Shown one piece after another: positions 1 to 7,532 of a DNA stretch of 64,000 nucleotides. The position numbers were made by a program, and so were the translations under genes. Numbering within the stretch: position 1 is the first letter of the stretch; the number at the start of each line of letters is the position of its first letter. This DNA comes from Zhouia amylolytica (GTDB taxonomy: Bacteria; Bacteroidota; Bacteroidia; Flavobacteriales; Flavobacteriaceae): NCBI RefSeq assembly GCF_900116365.1, contig NZ_FPAG01000009.1, positions 1 through 64,000 on the forward strand, written 5' to 3'. The notes beneath the pieces were generated by a model that saw only the letters and a program-made list of their open reading frames with translations, searched no databases and was not told the DNA's origin.

Positions 1-31
1 TAGGTAATTCCCGCCTCGAGTACAGATCAAT

Positions 32-62
32 AAAGGTCAGGACGAAAGTCTTGACCTTTTTT
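32..62 (+). terminator. rho-independent terminator
   Basis: Arms AAAGGTCA (32-39) and TGACCTTT (52-59) are fully complementary. The inner GAC/GTC pairs close a GAAA tetraloop, and a T-run follows. It would end a transcript entering from the left of the window. Confidence 0.75.
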
Positions 63-198
63 GTTTTAGGCGCTTTCGTTAAGCGTACTTATAAGAAAGT
101 GATGAAACAAAAAATAAAGACGCGTAGCGGATTTGACCTTTATTCTCAAAATGACACATCGGGACTCACTGAAAGTAATTCTCGCCTCGAGCATACAA

Positions 199-246
199 AA
201 AACCCGTAATCATTTTATTTTCAAGGTCTTGTGGGTTTTCTTTTTG
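199..246 (+). terminator. possible rho-independent terminator
   Basis: AAAACCC (199-205) pairs with GGGTTTT (233-239) across a long loop and is followed by CTTTTTGGG. It is weaker than the hairpin at 32-62. It follows the second copy of the 17-base direct repeat just as the first hairpin follows the first copy. Confidence 0.45.
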
Positions 247-422
247 GGTTATAGTCAACTATTAGTCAACGCTTTTTAAATACTATACTCAACACGCCCC
301 CACCACAAGACTTGCAAAGCAAGGAGATCACTTTTCTCTAATTACGGAATTCCTCTTTTCGTGAAAATATCATATTTCGTATTATTGCATTAGATAGAAT
401 TTCATCCTAATACAACTCCCAC

Positions 423-2204
423 ATGAGCCTTAACAGTTCAGAATTCAAGATTAACGTAAAATACGATTCAAAAGATATATACAAACTTGTTGTAGACTAT
501 GAATTCACACGAGATGGCTACACAAGATACGTTGCTCAAATAGGTCATCATGGAGTAAAAAAATATCGAACTCTTAAAGATTTAGACCTAAATATTCTAA
601 AGGCAAAAGTAGAGGCGCAGGTCGAAATTTGGGATAATCAATATGAGAAAAAATTAGAGAAGGAAAGCAAAGAAATAAACAGAGAAAACGCAGAAGATGA
701 GGATGCAGAAGTAAAAGCAATTCAAAAAGAACTTCAATCCATCCTGTCAAATACCCTCGAAGTTGATGACACGGTTGACTGGGAATACCTAAAAAACTTT
801 ACCAAGTTCAACACACCAAAACCTGCAAAGCCCTCGAAACCAAAATTCAAAACAGAACAATTACAAGCACCCCCTCAAGAACCTCAAAAGGGGCAATATG
901 AATATCATTCTAAATTTTGGGAGAAATTACTCCCTGGCTTACTAAAAAAAAGGATGAAACAGTATTCGGATAATTATGTTAAAGACATTAACTCCTGGGA
1001 GGAAAAAGTCGAAAGGATAAACAAACGCAACGAAGCCCTAAAAAATGAGTATGAAGTGATATTAAAATCCTATGAAGAAAAGCTTTCTTTATGGAATAAA
1101 TCCATGGAGCAATACAAAAAAGAGGAGAATGATTTCTTAGAAAAACAAAACGCTCATAATCAAAAAGTTGATAAACTAAAACAGGAATACCAAGATGCAA
1201 AGCCCAATGCAATTGAAGAATATTGCGAAATAGTCCTTAATAACTCAGATTACTCTGAATTCGACTTTCCGAAAAACTTTGAATTAGAATACGTAGCCGA
1301 GAATTCCACCCTTATAATTGAATATTTACTGCCTGCCATAGAAGACATACCTTCTATCAAAGAAGTCAAGTTTATCGCCGCGAAAAATGAAATAAAAAAA
1401 ATCCCTTTATCACAATCGGCACTAAATAAATTATACGATTCCGTTGTTTATCAATTGATTTTACGTTCAATTCATGAAATATTCGAGGCAGATGTAATCG
1501 ATTCAATCAAGGCTGTAGTATTTAATGGATGGGTTAATCATTTAGACAAAAGTACTGGACAGACTTCTAAAACCTGCATAACCTCTGTCCACACGACAAA
1601 AGAGGAATTTTTAGCAATTGAATTATCAGCAGTCGATCCTAAACTCTGTTTCAAAGGTCTAAAAGGCGTCGCCAGCACCAAGTTAAATTCAATGACTGCA
1701 ATAACTCCTATTATTCAAATTGAAAAGAATGATTCGAGATTTACTAATTCCAGAGATATAATTGATTCTTTAGAGGAGGGCAATAATTTAGCTTCAATGG
1801 ACTGGGAAGACTTTGAGCATTTAATTCGAGAGTTATTTCACAAGGAATTCAGTTATAACGGAGGGGAGGTAAAGGTTACTCAATCAAGCAGAGATGGTGG
1901 AGTTGATGCAATTGCATTTGATCCAGATCCGATTCGAGGCGGGAAAATAGTAATTCAAGCAAAAAGATATACCAATGTAGTTGGAGTTAGCGCAGTAAGG
2001 GATTTATACGGAACAACTCTTAATGAAGGCGCATCTAAAGGTATTATTGTCACCACATCTGATTATGGCCCTGATGCCTATAATTTTGCAAAAGGAAAGC
2101 CCTTAACTTTGTTAAACGGTGGCAACCTCCTTTATCTATTGGAAAAGCACGGATACAAGGCACGAATAAATTTAAAAGAGGCCAAGGAGAATAGGACTAA
2201 TTAA
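423..2204 (+). CDS. Mrr-type restriction endonuclease with N-terminal coiled coil
   Basis: Predicted DNA endonuclease of 593 residues. The last 135 residues (about 459-593) form an Mrr_cat/PD-(D/E)xK fold: a DWEDFEHLI helix, then GGVDAIA with the presumed metal-binding Asp495, then the IQAKRY strand with Gln512 and Lys514 (the QxK variant of the catalytic motif). Residues 60-260 are rich in Lys, Glu and Gln and look coiled-coil or elongated, with a Pro-rich stretch near 135-155. The middle part (260-455) is not recognised. Mrr-family enzymes cut modified or foreign DNA without a partner methylase, and none is seen here. The start is an ATG with no strong ribosome-binding site, as is usual in Bacteroidota. 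The gene stands alone, is convergent with its right neighbour 24 bases away, and lies beside short repeats at the window edge, which suggests an accessory defence gene. Substrate specificity cannot be read from the sequence. Confidence 0.8.
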   Translation: MSLNSSEFKINVKYDSKDIYKLVVDYEFTRDGYTRYVAQIGHHGVKKYRTLKDLDLNILKAKVEAQVEIWDNQYEKKLEKESKEINRENAEDEDAEVKAIQKELQSILSNTLEVDDTVDWEYLKNFTKFNTPKPAKPSKPKFKTEQLQAPPQEPQKGQYEYHSKFWEKLLPGLLKKRMKQYSDNYVKDINSWEEKVERINKRNEALKNEYEVILKSYEEKLSLWNKSMEQYKKEENDFLEKQNAHNQKVDKLKQEYQDAKPNAIEEYCEIVLNNSDYSEFDFPKNFELEYVAENSTLIIEYLLPAIEDIPSIKEVKFIAAKNEIKKIPLSQSALNKLYDSVVYQLILRSIHEIFEADVIDSIKAVVFNGWVNHLDKSTGQTSKTCITSVHTTKEEFLAIELSAVDPKLCFKGLKGVASTKLNSMTAITPIIQIEKNDSRFTNSRDIIDSLEEGNNLASMDWEDFEHLIRELFHKEFSYNGGEVKVTQSSRDGGVDAIAFDPDPIRGGKIVIQAKRYTNVVGVSAVRDLYGTTLNEGASKGIIVTTSDYGPDAYNFAKGKPLTLLNGGNLLYLLEKHGYKARINLKEAKENRTN

Positions 2205-2228
2205 AATAATAAAATATTAATGATATCC

Positions 2229-2501
2229 TCACTGTCCTATTTTTTCATACAACCTCAGCAATTCCTCCAATATTTCCTCTTGTGAATCTTCAAGTCCCTC
2301 TCCAATTATTTGTTCGCTTTTAATTTTCCCAAAGTCTTTTACGGCAATGAATCCCCAGTTTTTAGGTTTATGGAATAGTATTCCCAGCTTTTTATTTACA
2401 TAAACATTATCATTTATGGCAACAGCATTTAAAGGGTCAACAGCAAGTCCTGCCAAAGCAAGACTTGATAATTTAAAGAACTGTCTTCTTCCTATTCCCA
2501 T
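2229..2501 (-). CDS. small protein with Tat-like signal, unknown function
   Basis: A 90-residue protein. The N-terminus GRRQFFKLSSLALAGLA carries an RRxFF motif followed by a hydrophobic stretch, which resembles a twin-arginine export signal. The mature part is only about 60 residues and ends in an acidic helical tail (EEILEELLRLYEKIG). It is not recognised as any family and may be a shortened remnant of a larger exported protein. The region upstream of its start carries the first copy of a 79-bp repeat (2522-2600). Confidence 0.6.
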   Translation of the reverse strand: MGIGRRQFFKLSSLALAGLAVDPLNAVAINDNVYVNKKLGILFHKPKNWGFIAVKDFGKIKSEQIIGEGLEDSQEEILEELLRLYEKIGQ

Positions 2502-2521
2502 AGTTTATTCAAATTGCACCC

Positions 2522-2600
2522 AACAATTATATAAACACCATATGGTACTTATTTTCAACCTATAAATATAAAAGAAAATTTTCTCAACAATTCAGTGGGG
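2522..2600. repeat. 79-bp dispersed direct repeat, copy A
   Basis: Aligns without gaps to 5242-5320, with 8 differences counted by hand (about 90% identity). Both copies begin about 10-21 bases upstream of the start of a minus-strand gene. A short hairpin (GGGGA, loop AAA, TCCCC, then T-run) starts near 2597 and survives in altered form in copy B. A looser match, CTAATTACGGAAATCCTC at 2641-2658, resembles 338-355 upstream of the endonuclease gene. Confidence 0.85.
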
Positions 2601-2748
2601 AAAATCCCCTTTTTTCAAAGAAAGCCAAAAATAACCCATACTAATTACGGAAATCCTCATTCTAACTTATAACAAAACAAAAGTCCTTAATAGGGCTTAT
2701 TTATATCTTTTACTTACGCAATTAATAGTTTGTGCAACGACTACTTTT

Positions 2749-2761
2749 GTTAGCTGTAGCC
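2749..2761 (+). repeat. 13-bp inverted repeat, left arm
   Basis: GTTAGCTGTAGCC. Its reverse complement matches GGTTACAGCTAAC at 3843-3855 with one mismatch, and the two arms bracket the propeller lipoprotein gene. Confidence 0.7.
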
Positions 2762-2766
2762 TTGTA

Positions 2767-3813
2767 TTAATTCTTTCTGGTCATATCGATAACTCTTTCT
2801 CCGTCATATTTCCAAAAACCATTTAATCCTCCAAACCATATTTTCCCTTTAGTGTCTCCAATAATAAATACTATTCTTTCATAGGTTTTGTTTTCATTGT
2901 CCTTAAAATTTGTAAAAGTATTACCATCAAAGACACAAAGTCCTTGCATTCCTCCAATCCATAATTTCCCTTTCGTGTCTTCATAAATAGCCCTTACATT
3001 CCTGGAACACAATCCATCATCAGTGGAATATGTTTGAAACGAAATTCCATTGGTATAAGTAAGCCCACTTTTCCTATTTCCATTAAATCCAAACCAAATG
3101 TCGCCTTTACTATCGACTAAACTTGTTCTTACCATATCATCACTAATTCCATCTTTTGGTAAATAATGAGTGAAAGCGTTGCCATCATATTTGCTAATGC
3201 CACCATGAGACATAGATACAAACCATAAGTTACCTTGATTATCTTTAGAAATACTCTGAATAATATTATGATATAGGCTATCAGGCATTTTATTCCCTAT
3301 TTCCGACAAGTGATTCTTAAAAGTTTTTCCATCATAACTATATGCTCCAGCACCATTCGTTCCTAGCCAAAAGATCCCATTTTCATCTTGATTGATAGAT
3401 TGCACCTCATTTGGATTGACGACAGGAAATGAATTTTTGAGCCAATCTGTCGAAATTTCAGTTTTAGGAATTTTTAAATGTGTAAATTTTGTTCCGTCAA
3501 ATATTGAAACTCCATTTGCAGTTCCAAACCATAGGTTTCCATTCTCAGCTTGATATATACAAGAGACTTTGTTATGAGAAAGTCCATCTTCTTGTGTGAA
3601 ATGAATAAAATTTGAACCATCATATTTATAAACTCCGTCATTCGTAGTCCCAAACCAAAGATTATCATCTTTGTCTAAAAATCCACAATAGACATTTCCA
3701 ATCGGTTTTTCGATTTTTAAATCTGGTTTTGTTTCTGACAAACTATTATTCTGTACTTGCCCGTTGCAGGAAACCAGAGTTATAGATAAAATAATCTGTA
3801 AAATCAATTTCAT
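2767..3813 (-). CDS. two-component-regulator-propeller-like lipoprotein
   Basis: Exported lipoprotein of 348 residues. The lipobox LVSC places the acylated cysteine about 16 residues after the ATG at 3813; a GTG three codons upstream (3822) is an alternative start. The rest is a tandem series of about seven Reg_prop repeats of roughly 40-45 residues, each with a core such as DNLWFGT..GVYKYDG..FTHF. These fold as blades of a beta-propeller. In Bacteroidota this propeller is the sensor half of hybrid two-component systems, but here no transmembrane helix, kinase or DNA-binding domain follows, so this is a stand-alone surface or periplasmic propeller of unknown ligand. It is bracketed by 13-bp inverted repeats (2749-2761 and 3843-3855), which suggests it moved or was inserted as a unit. 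Confidence 0.75.
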   Translation of the reverse strand: MKLILQIILSITLVSCNGQVQNNSLSETKPDLKIEKPIGNVYCGFLDKDDNLWFGTTNDGVYKYDGSNFIHFTQEDGLSHNKVSCIYQAENGNLWFGTANGVSIFDGTKFTHLKIPKTEISTDWLKNSFPVVNPNEVQSINQDENGIFWLGTNGAGAYSYDGKTFKNHLSEIGNKMPDSLYHNIIQSISKDNQGNLWFVSMSHGGISKYDGNAFTHYLPKDGISDDMVRTSLVDSKGDIWFGFNGNRKSGLTYTNGISFQTYSTDDGLCSRNVRAIYEDTKGKLWIGGMQGLCVFDGNTFTNFKDNENKTYERIVFIIGDTKGKIWFGGLNGFWKYDGERVIDMTRKN

Positions 3814-3842
3814 TTTCTTCACATTACTTCATGGTTTGTTTA

Positions 3843-3855
3843 GGTTACAGCTAAC
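3843..3855 (+). repeat. 13-bp inverted repeat, right arm
   Basis: GGTTACAGCTAAC, the partner of 2749-2761. It begins a 180-base non-coding stretch (3843-4026) that contains the perfect palindrome GTCGAATTCGAC (3995-4006). The two ends of this stretch are loosely complementary: TATAAC..AGT near 3863-3874 against ACTGTTATA near 4013-4021. This loosely resembles a recombination-site hairpin. Confidence 0.6.
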
Positions 3856-4026
3856 GGTATCGTATAACCGCCAGTCATCAGTTTAAATATACTTTAATTT
3901 TCGGTTTAGAACAGGTGCTAGCAAACCTTTAGGTTCAGCGGAGCTAATTCCGAGTGGATTGCATCGCCAGTTCGCTGCGCTCGTGTCGGACGTAGTCGAA
4001 TTCGACATAATTACTGTTATATAGTC

Positions 4027-4494
4027 TTATACAAAGTGTTTTTTTATTTTTTTCTTATTCAGAAACCAAATCAAAAGAGCAATAGGTGTAGACCAAAAAA
4101 GAGCATTTAAAATTGCACCATAACTAAATACTCCCATTCCATCTTGTTGTCCAATAGATATCGTGATAGCTATCATAAGTCCCCAAATAATTAAAAAAAT
4201 TAGAGCCGACAATCCACTAACCATTTTATTTGCCCATAACTGATATTTTCTTATAAATATTCCTCCTATTAAATAAGCAATTCCGATTAATAACATTATC
4301 AGGCACATTTCTAAGTAGTGAGAAAAAAGAAAAGAAATAGGGTCAGTTTGAATTTCGCTCTTATTTAAGTCATTTCCAATTCCGAGTACTGACCAAGCTA
4401 AAGCTCCCATTCCATTGCTAAAAATTATAAATCCTGAAAAGATAGCTACTAAAAGTCCAATTGTTTTAATTGATTTAGGTTTTTGTTCTTGCAT
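4027..4494 (-). CDS. four-helix membrane protein, unknown function
   Basis: A 155-residue protein with about four hydrophobic segments (residues 11-35, 58-78, 90-115 and 122-143) and a basic C-terminus (NKKKIKKHFV), so probably an inner-membrane protein. No family was recognised and no catalytic motif is evident. It lies between the two repeat-bracketed genes, on the same strand and 60 bases from the next gene upstream, and is probably accessory. Confidence 0.6.
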   Translation of the reverse strand: MQEQKPKSIKTIGLLVAIFSGFIIFSNGMGALAWSVLGIGNDLNKSEIQTDPISFLFSHYLEMCLIMLLIGIAYLIGGIFIRKYQLWANKMVSGLSALIFLIIWGLMIAITISIGQQDGMGVFSYGAILNALFWSTPIALLIWFLNKKKIKKHFV

Positions 4495-4536
4495 TATATT
4501 TGGGTTTGAACTTAACTACGCATTATTTTTATATAC

Positions 4537-4550
4537 TGTTACAGCACGTA
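4537..4550 (+). repeat. 14-bp inverted repeat, left arm
   Basis: TGTTACAGCACGTA. The reverse complement of 5232-5245 is TGTTACAGCACATA, so 13 of 14 bases match and the first 11 are perfect. The arms bracket the lipoprotein gene 4555-5232. The core GTTACAGC is shared with 3843-3855. Confidence 0.75.
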
Positions 4551-4554
4551 TTTT

Positions 4555-5232
4555 TTATGATACACCTATCACCTTTATTTCATCAATTACCCACTGCCTA
4601 TCGACTTTTCGTATAAAAACTATTCCGCTAAAGCCACAAAGTTTACCACAACCAAATCCACTAATTAATGCTCCATAACTTTTAGTTTGGTCAAATTGAA
4701 TTCTTGAAAATCCAGTTATTCCTGATAGGTAAAAGTCATATTCCCCATCCCAAACATTACTCGAAGCCGGAAATTCAGAACGATATTTTAAATTGAATTT
4801 CTTATCATGCTTTAAATCCGATAAGTTAATTTTATAAGGGTTTTTATTGTTAATCGTATCCAATTCTATTGAGTATTCCTTATAGTATTCTATAAACTCT
4901 TTTTTTAGGTGTTCATCAATTCTGTATGTACTATCCACAATCGCAATAACCAATTTGGTCGTGTCTTTTTCTAATTCGGCTTTACGTTTTTCATATTCCG
5001 CAATCATTTTTGTTTCGTCCCAAACGATTTTGGATGGATCACTTTCATTATAGTTTAGCGGTGGTGGAGGTGGTGGTGGAGACAATCTGATATCGTAATG
5101 AACTGAATCAAGCAAAGCAGGAAAAATTTCGTTCGCAACAGATTTTTCAAATTCTAAATCCGTTTGTTTTTTCACACAACTAGCTAAAGTCAAAAACATT
5201 GAAATTATTACTAATGTTTGTTTTATTATCAT
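4555..5232 (-). CDS. lipoprotein with proline run, unknown function
   Basis: A 225-residue protein with a lipoprotein signal; the lipobox LASC puts the cysteine at about residue 19. A run of prolines (PPPPPPP) around residues 52-58 is followed by a charged linker and a C-terminal globular part ending GISRIQ/GFGCGKLCGFSGIVFIRK..WVIDEIKVIGVS-like strands. No family was recognised. The gene is bracketed by a 14-bp inverted repeat (4537-4550 and 5232-5245), and copy B of the 79-bp repeat lies directly upstream. It is probably an accessory gene. The function should be left open. Confidence 0.65.
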   Translation of the reverse strand: MIIKQTLVIISMFLTLASCVKKQTDLEFEKSVANEIFPALLDSVHYDIRLSPPPPPPPLNYNESDPSKIVWDETKMIAEYEKRKAELEKDTTKLVIAIVDSTYRIDEHLKKEFIEYYKEYSIELDTINNKNPYKINLSDLKHDKKFNLKYRSEFPASSNVWDGEYDFYLSGITGFSRIQFDQTKSYGALISGFGCGKLCGFSGIVFIRKVDRQWVIDEIKVIGVS

Positions 5233-5245
5233 ATGTGCTGTAACA
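5232..5245 (+). repeat. 14-bp inverted repeat, right arm
   Basis: TATGTGCTGTAACA, partner of 4537-4550. It overlaps the start codon of the minus-strand lipoprotein gene, so the gene's translation start lies within the repeat. Confidence 0.75.
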
Positions 5246-5320
5246 ATTGTACAAACACCATAAAGTGCTTATTTTAAACCTATAAATATAAAAGAAAATA
5301 TTCTCAACAATTCAGTGGGA
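5242..5320. repeat. 79-bp dispersed direct repeat, copy B
   Basis: Partner of 2522-2600 at about 90% identity without gaps. It lies 10 bases upstream of a minus-strand gene start, the same relation as copy A. Its small hairpin reads GGGA..TCCC, shifted from the GGGGA..TCCCC of copy A. Confidence 0.85.
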
Positions 5321-5508
5321 AAATCTCCCTTTATTCAAACAAACATTGTAAAAGGGAAGGCTCTTTACGGAAAACCATAATCATCCGAATATGTTCTATT
5401 AAAATACCCCCTTACCACCAACCTCACCCTTGCACCTATTCTCATGTTCAAAATATTCACACTCAATGTTACCACACAATGCACCCGTGAGTATTAGCTT
5501 TCCCCCTG

Positions 5509-7032
5509 TTAATCGGTTAAAGCCTCTTCAATCTGTTTAATCAGGACTTCCCTCTTCATCGGGTAACCTGCTTCAGATAGTTCGAATGTGCCATCTTTTT
5601 TGATAATCGCATATGTAGGAAAGCCTTTTCCTTTTATTTCTTCCATAATATTAGCTGTAAGCGCTTTATTAGCTAAAACATGCGTTCCTGTTAAGTTATA
5701 ATAGGCAATCAATTCTTTCCATTTTTCTTCTTTAGCTGTATCGTAATTAGCTATATACAAATAATCGAGTCCTTTGTCTTTAAAATGACTTTTTATAGCC
5801 TCCGAATTTTTTGAAATTTCAGAACGGCAAGGCCCGCACCAGGTTCCCCACATATCTAGCAAAACCGTCTTACCTTTTACCAGTTTCAATATATCATCAA
5901 ACGTTTGGTAGGAATGGGAATTATCAACGAAAACCATTTTATCGGTAAGGGTACGTGCTCTTTGCTTTTCGATTTTTTGAATGGCAGGTTCAACATATGA
6001 AATATACTGACTTTGAGGATACTGCTGTTTAAAACGTGAAAATATTTCCGGTAGATTATCCTCTTTTTCATCTATTGCCCCTTTAAAAAGTGTTCCATAT
6101 AAAAACTCGGCTGTTTTGCCAGTAAAATGCTTCTCGATGATTTTCTCCCTCAAAAGATTCTCAGGATCCTTACTGACCATTTTAACTGCCTCTTCCTGAT
6201 TCGCTGTTCCATAATAGTCTTTTAACCGTTCAGGATGTTGCCACAGTCCTTCTTTAAATCTTGTAAGATACGTACCTAGAAAATAACAGTATCGATCAAA
6301 AACTAACATTTTGTCATTACTAACCGGGGTACGATTGATAAGCGAATCCTCGATGGCTTGCCAGCTATCCTCATTTCTAGTAAAAGGTTCTCGTATATGA
6401 TACGGTTGTTGACCTTTAAAAATAATATACTTCTGCATAGGAATATAATCAACATATAGGGCATAGATTTCCTTGAGCTCATCAGAAGGATGGTACTTTG
6501 AATTATAGTCCGCCAGGATTTTTTGATTCTTATTACTTATCTCTTTTATAGCACTTAAGACATTGGCTGGCAATGAATCTTTTCTGTAAGCCTTATAGTC
6601 TGACCTGTCTTTGAAAAGTTCTTGAATGGCAGGTTGGTTATTTTCACTTCCTATCCCATTCACCAAATAGGTGTCCTCAACATTCTTTGAGTCGAATGAA
6701 AAATCAAGATTATCTCCTGGTGACACATAAAAAACATAAGGACGGGTTTCATGATTAATAGCATCAGGAATTAGAGCGGTAACGAAAATCGGTTTGGAAA
6801 GTTTAACTGACCAATGCCCCTTCCCATCTGTTAAAGGAACTGATATTCTTCCATTATTTTCGAATAGTCTATTAGCATTAGTGAAATTGTCTTTTAAAAT
6901 CGAAATGCTAGTGACACTTGAATTTTCTACCTTAAAATTGATGGAGGCTTCCTGTTCTTTTTCTTCTTGAATACATCCGGTTTGCATGAGTCCCAGGAAC
7001 AAAATCGACAGAATCAAACTTAATTTTCTCAT
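5509..7032 (-). CDS. TlpA-like thioredoxin-fold lipoprotein
   Basis: Predicted periplasmic, membrane-anchored thiol-disulfide oxidoreductase of 507 residues. The lipobox MQTGC places the acylated Cys at residue 20. The first 350 residues are a beta-rich domain typical of Bacteroidota DUF4369/TlpA fusions, followed by a helical linker. The C-terminal thioredoxin domain starts near 375 with the redox motif WCGPC (Cys399 and Cys402) and has the cis-proline in GFPTY (Pro472). Such proteins reduce or rearrange disulfides of exported proteins or act in cytochrome maturation. No partner gene adjoins, so its client is unknown. The ATG at 7032 gives a standard signal sequence. Confidence 0.85.
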   Translation of the reverse strand: MRKLSLILSILFLGLMQTGCIQEEKEQEASINFKVENSSVTSISILKDNFTNANRLFENNGRISVPLTDGKGHWSVKLSKPIFVTALIPDAINHETRPYVFYVSPGDNLDFSFDSKNVEDTYLVNGIGSENNQPAIQELFKDRSDYKAYRKDSLPANVLSAIKEISNKNQKILADYNSKYHPSDELKEIYALYVDYIPMQKYIIFKGQQPYHIREPFTRNEDSWQAIEDSLINRTPVSNDKMLVFDRYCYFLGTYLTRFKEGLWQHPERLKDYYGTANQEEAVKMVSKDPENLLREKIIEKHFTGKTAEFLYGTLFKGAIDEKEDNLPEIFSRFKQQYPQSQYISYVEPAIQKIEKQRARTLTDKMVFVDNSHSYQTFDDILKLVKGKTVLLDMWGTWCGPCRSEISKNSEAIKSHFKDKGLDYLYIANYDTAKEEKWKELIAYYNLTGTHVLANKALTANIMEEIKGKGFPTYAIIKKDGTFELSEAGYPMKREVLIKQIEEALTD

Positions 7033-7532
7033 TATTTATATTTTATAAAAAAAGACCCTTACCATAACCGCTAATGGTTATGCGTAAGAATGGTTAGGTG
7101 GTTAAGCACCCAATTTAGAAAAATTGCATCTAATAAGCAGAAAATTCTTCAAGTTTTTCTTACGAGCTGGAACCAGGCAAATATTTAAGTACAGTCTTGA
7201 TTTCGGATTCAACCTTCTGCGATCACATACTTCTCTCGATTACCTGAAGGTTCTTAACATAACTTATTCCCCTTCCATTTTTGTCTTTCAATGATCTTTA
7301 TGTAATATAAACTTGATGATAAGAACTCTTGGGAAGCCACCCTGTAAAAATGTGATGAAAAAATTAAAGAAGTACAGCGGATTTTTCATACTAATTTTTC
7401 ACAGACACAAGCTTTACGCTTGTGCCTGTAATCTTATTCAATAGATCTACAATAAATGTATCCTAACAATGTCCGGCACGCGGTAAACATATAACTGACC
7501 TATTTCATAACTACGGTCCTTTCAACCATTCG
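7033..7532. other. 500-bp intergenic region
   Basis: No gene is seen. Two things stand out. Bases 7352-7384 (GTGATGAAAAAATTAAAGAA then ..CAGCGGATTT) resemble 99-134 near the left edge, as if both were degraded copies of one element. Bases 7406-7424 form a hairpin with arms CACAAGC and GCTTGTG around TTTAC, without a T-run. It may serve as the leader of the TlpA gene, but no TAnnTTTG promoter was found on the minus strand. Confidence 0.4.

Larger units (their letters stand above)
1..422. other. left-edge intergenic region with short direct repeats
   Basis: No gene is seen. A 17-base word, GTAATTCCCGCCTCGAG (4-20), recurs with one change at 174-190 as GTAATTCTCGCCTCGAG, and each copy is followed closely by a terminator-like hairpin. 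The octamer TAGTCAAC occurs twice, 11 bases apart (252-259 and 263-270). This could be the duplicated 3' end of a gene next to an integrated element, but no tRNA could be folded from what is visible and the sequence to the left is missing. Confidence 0.45.

Noticed and set aside
1-20. 3' end of a tRNA gene at the left edge
   Set aside because: The visible bases end in GCCTCGAG but the T-loop motif (TTCRA) is missing and no CCA follows, so a tRNA cannot be claimed.
7402-7427. Hairpin in the 7-kb intergenic region as a terminator
   Set aside because: The stem (CACAAGC/GCTTGTG) is good, but there is no T-run on either strand and no gene ends near it.
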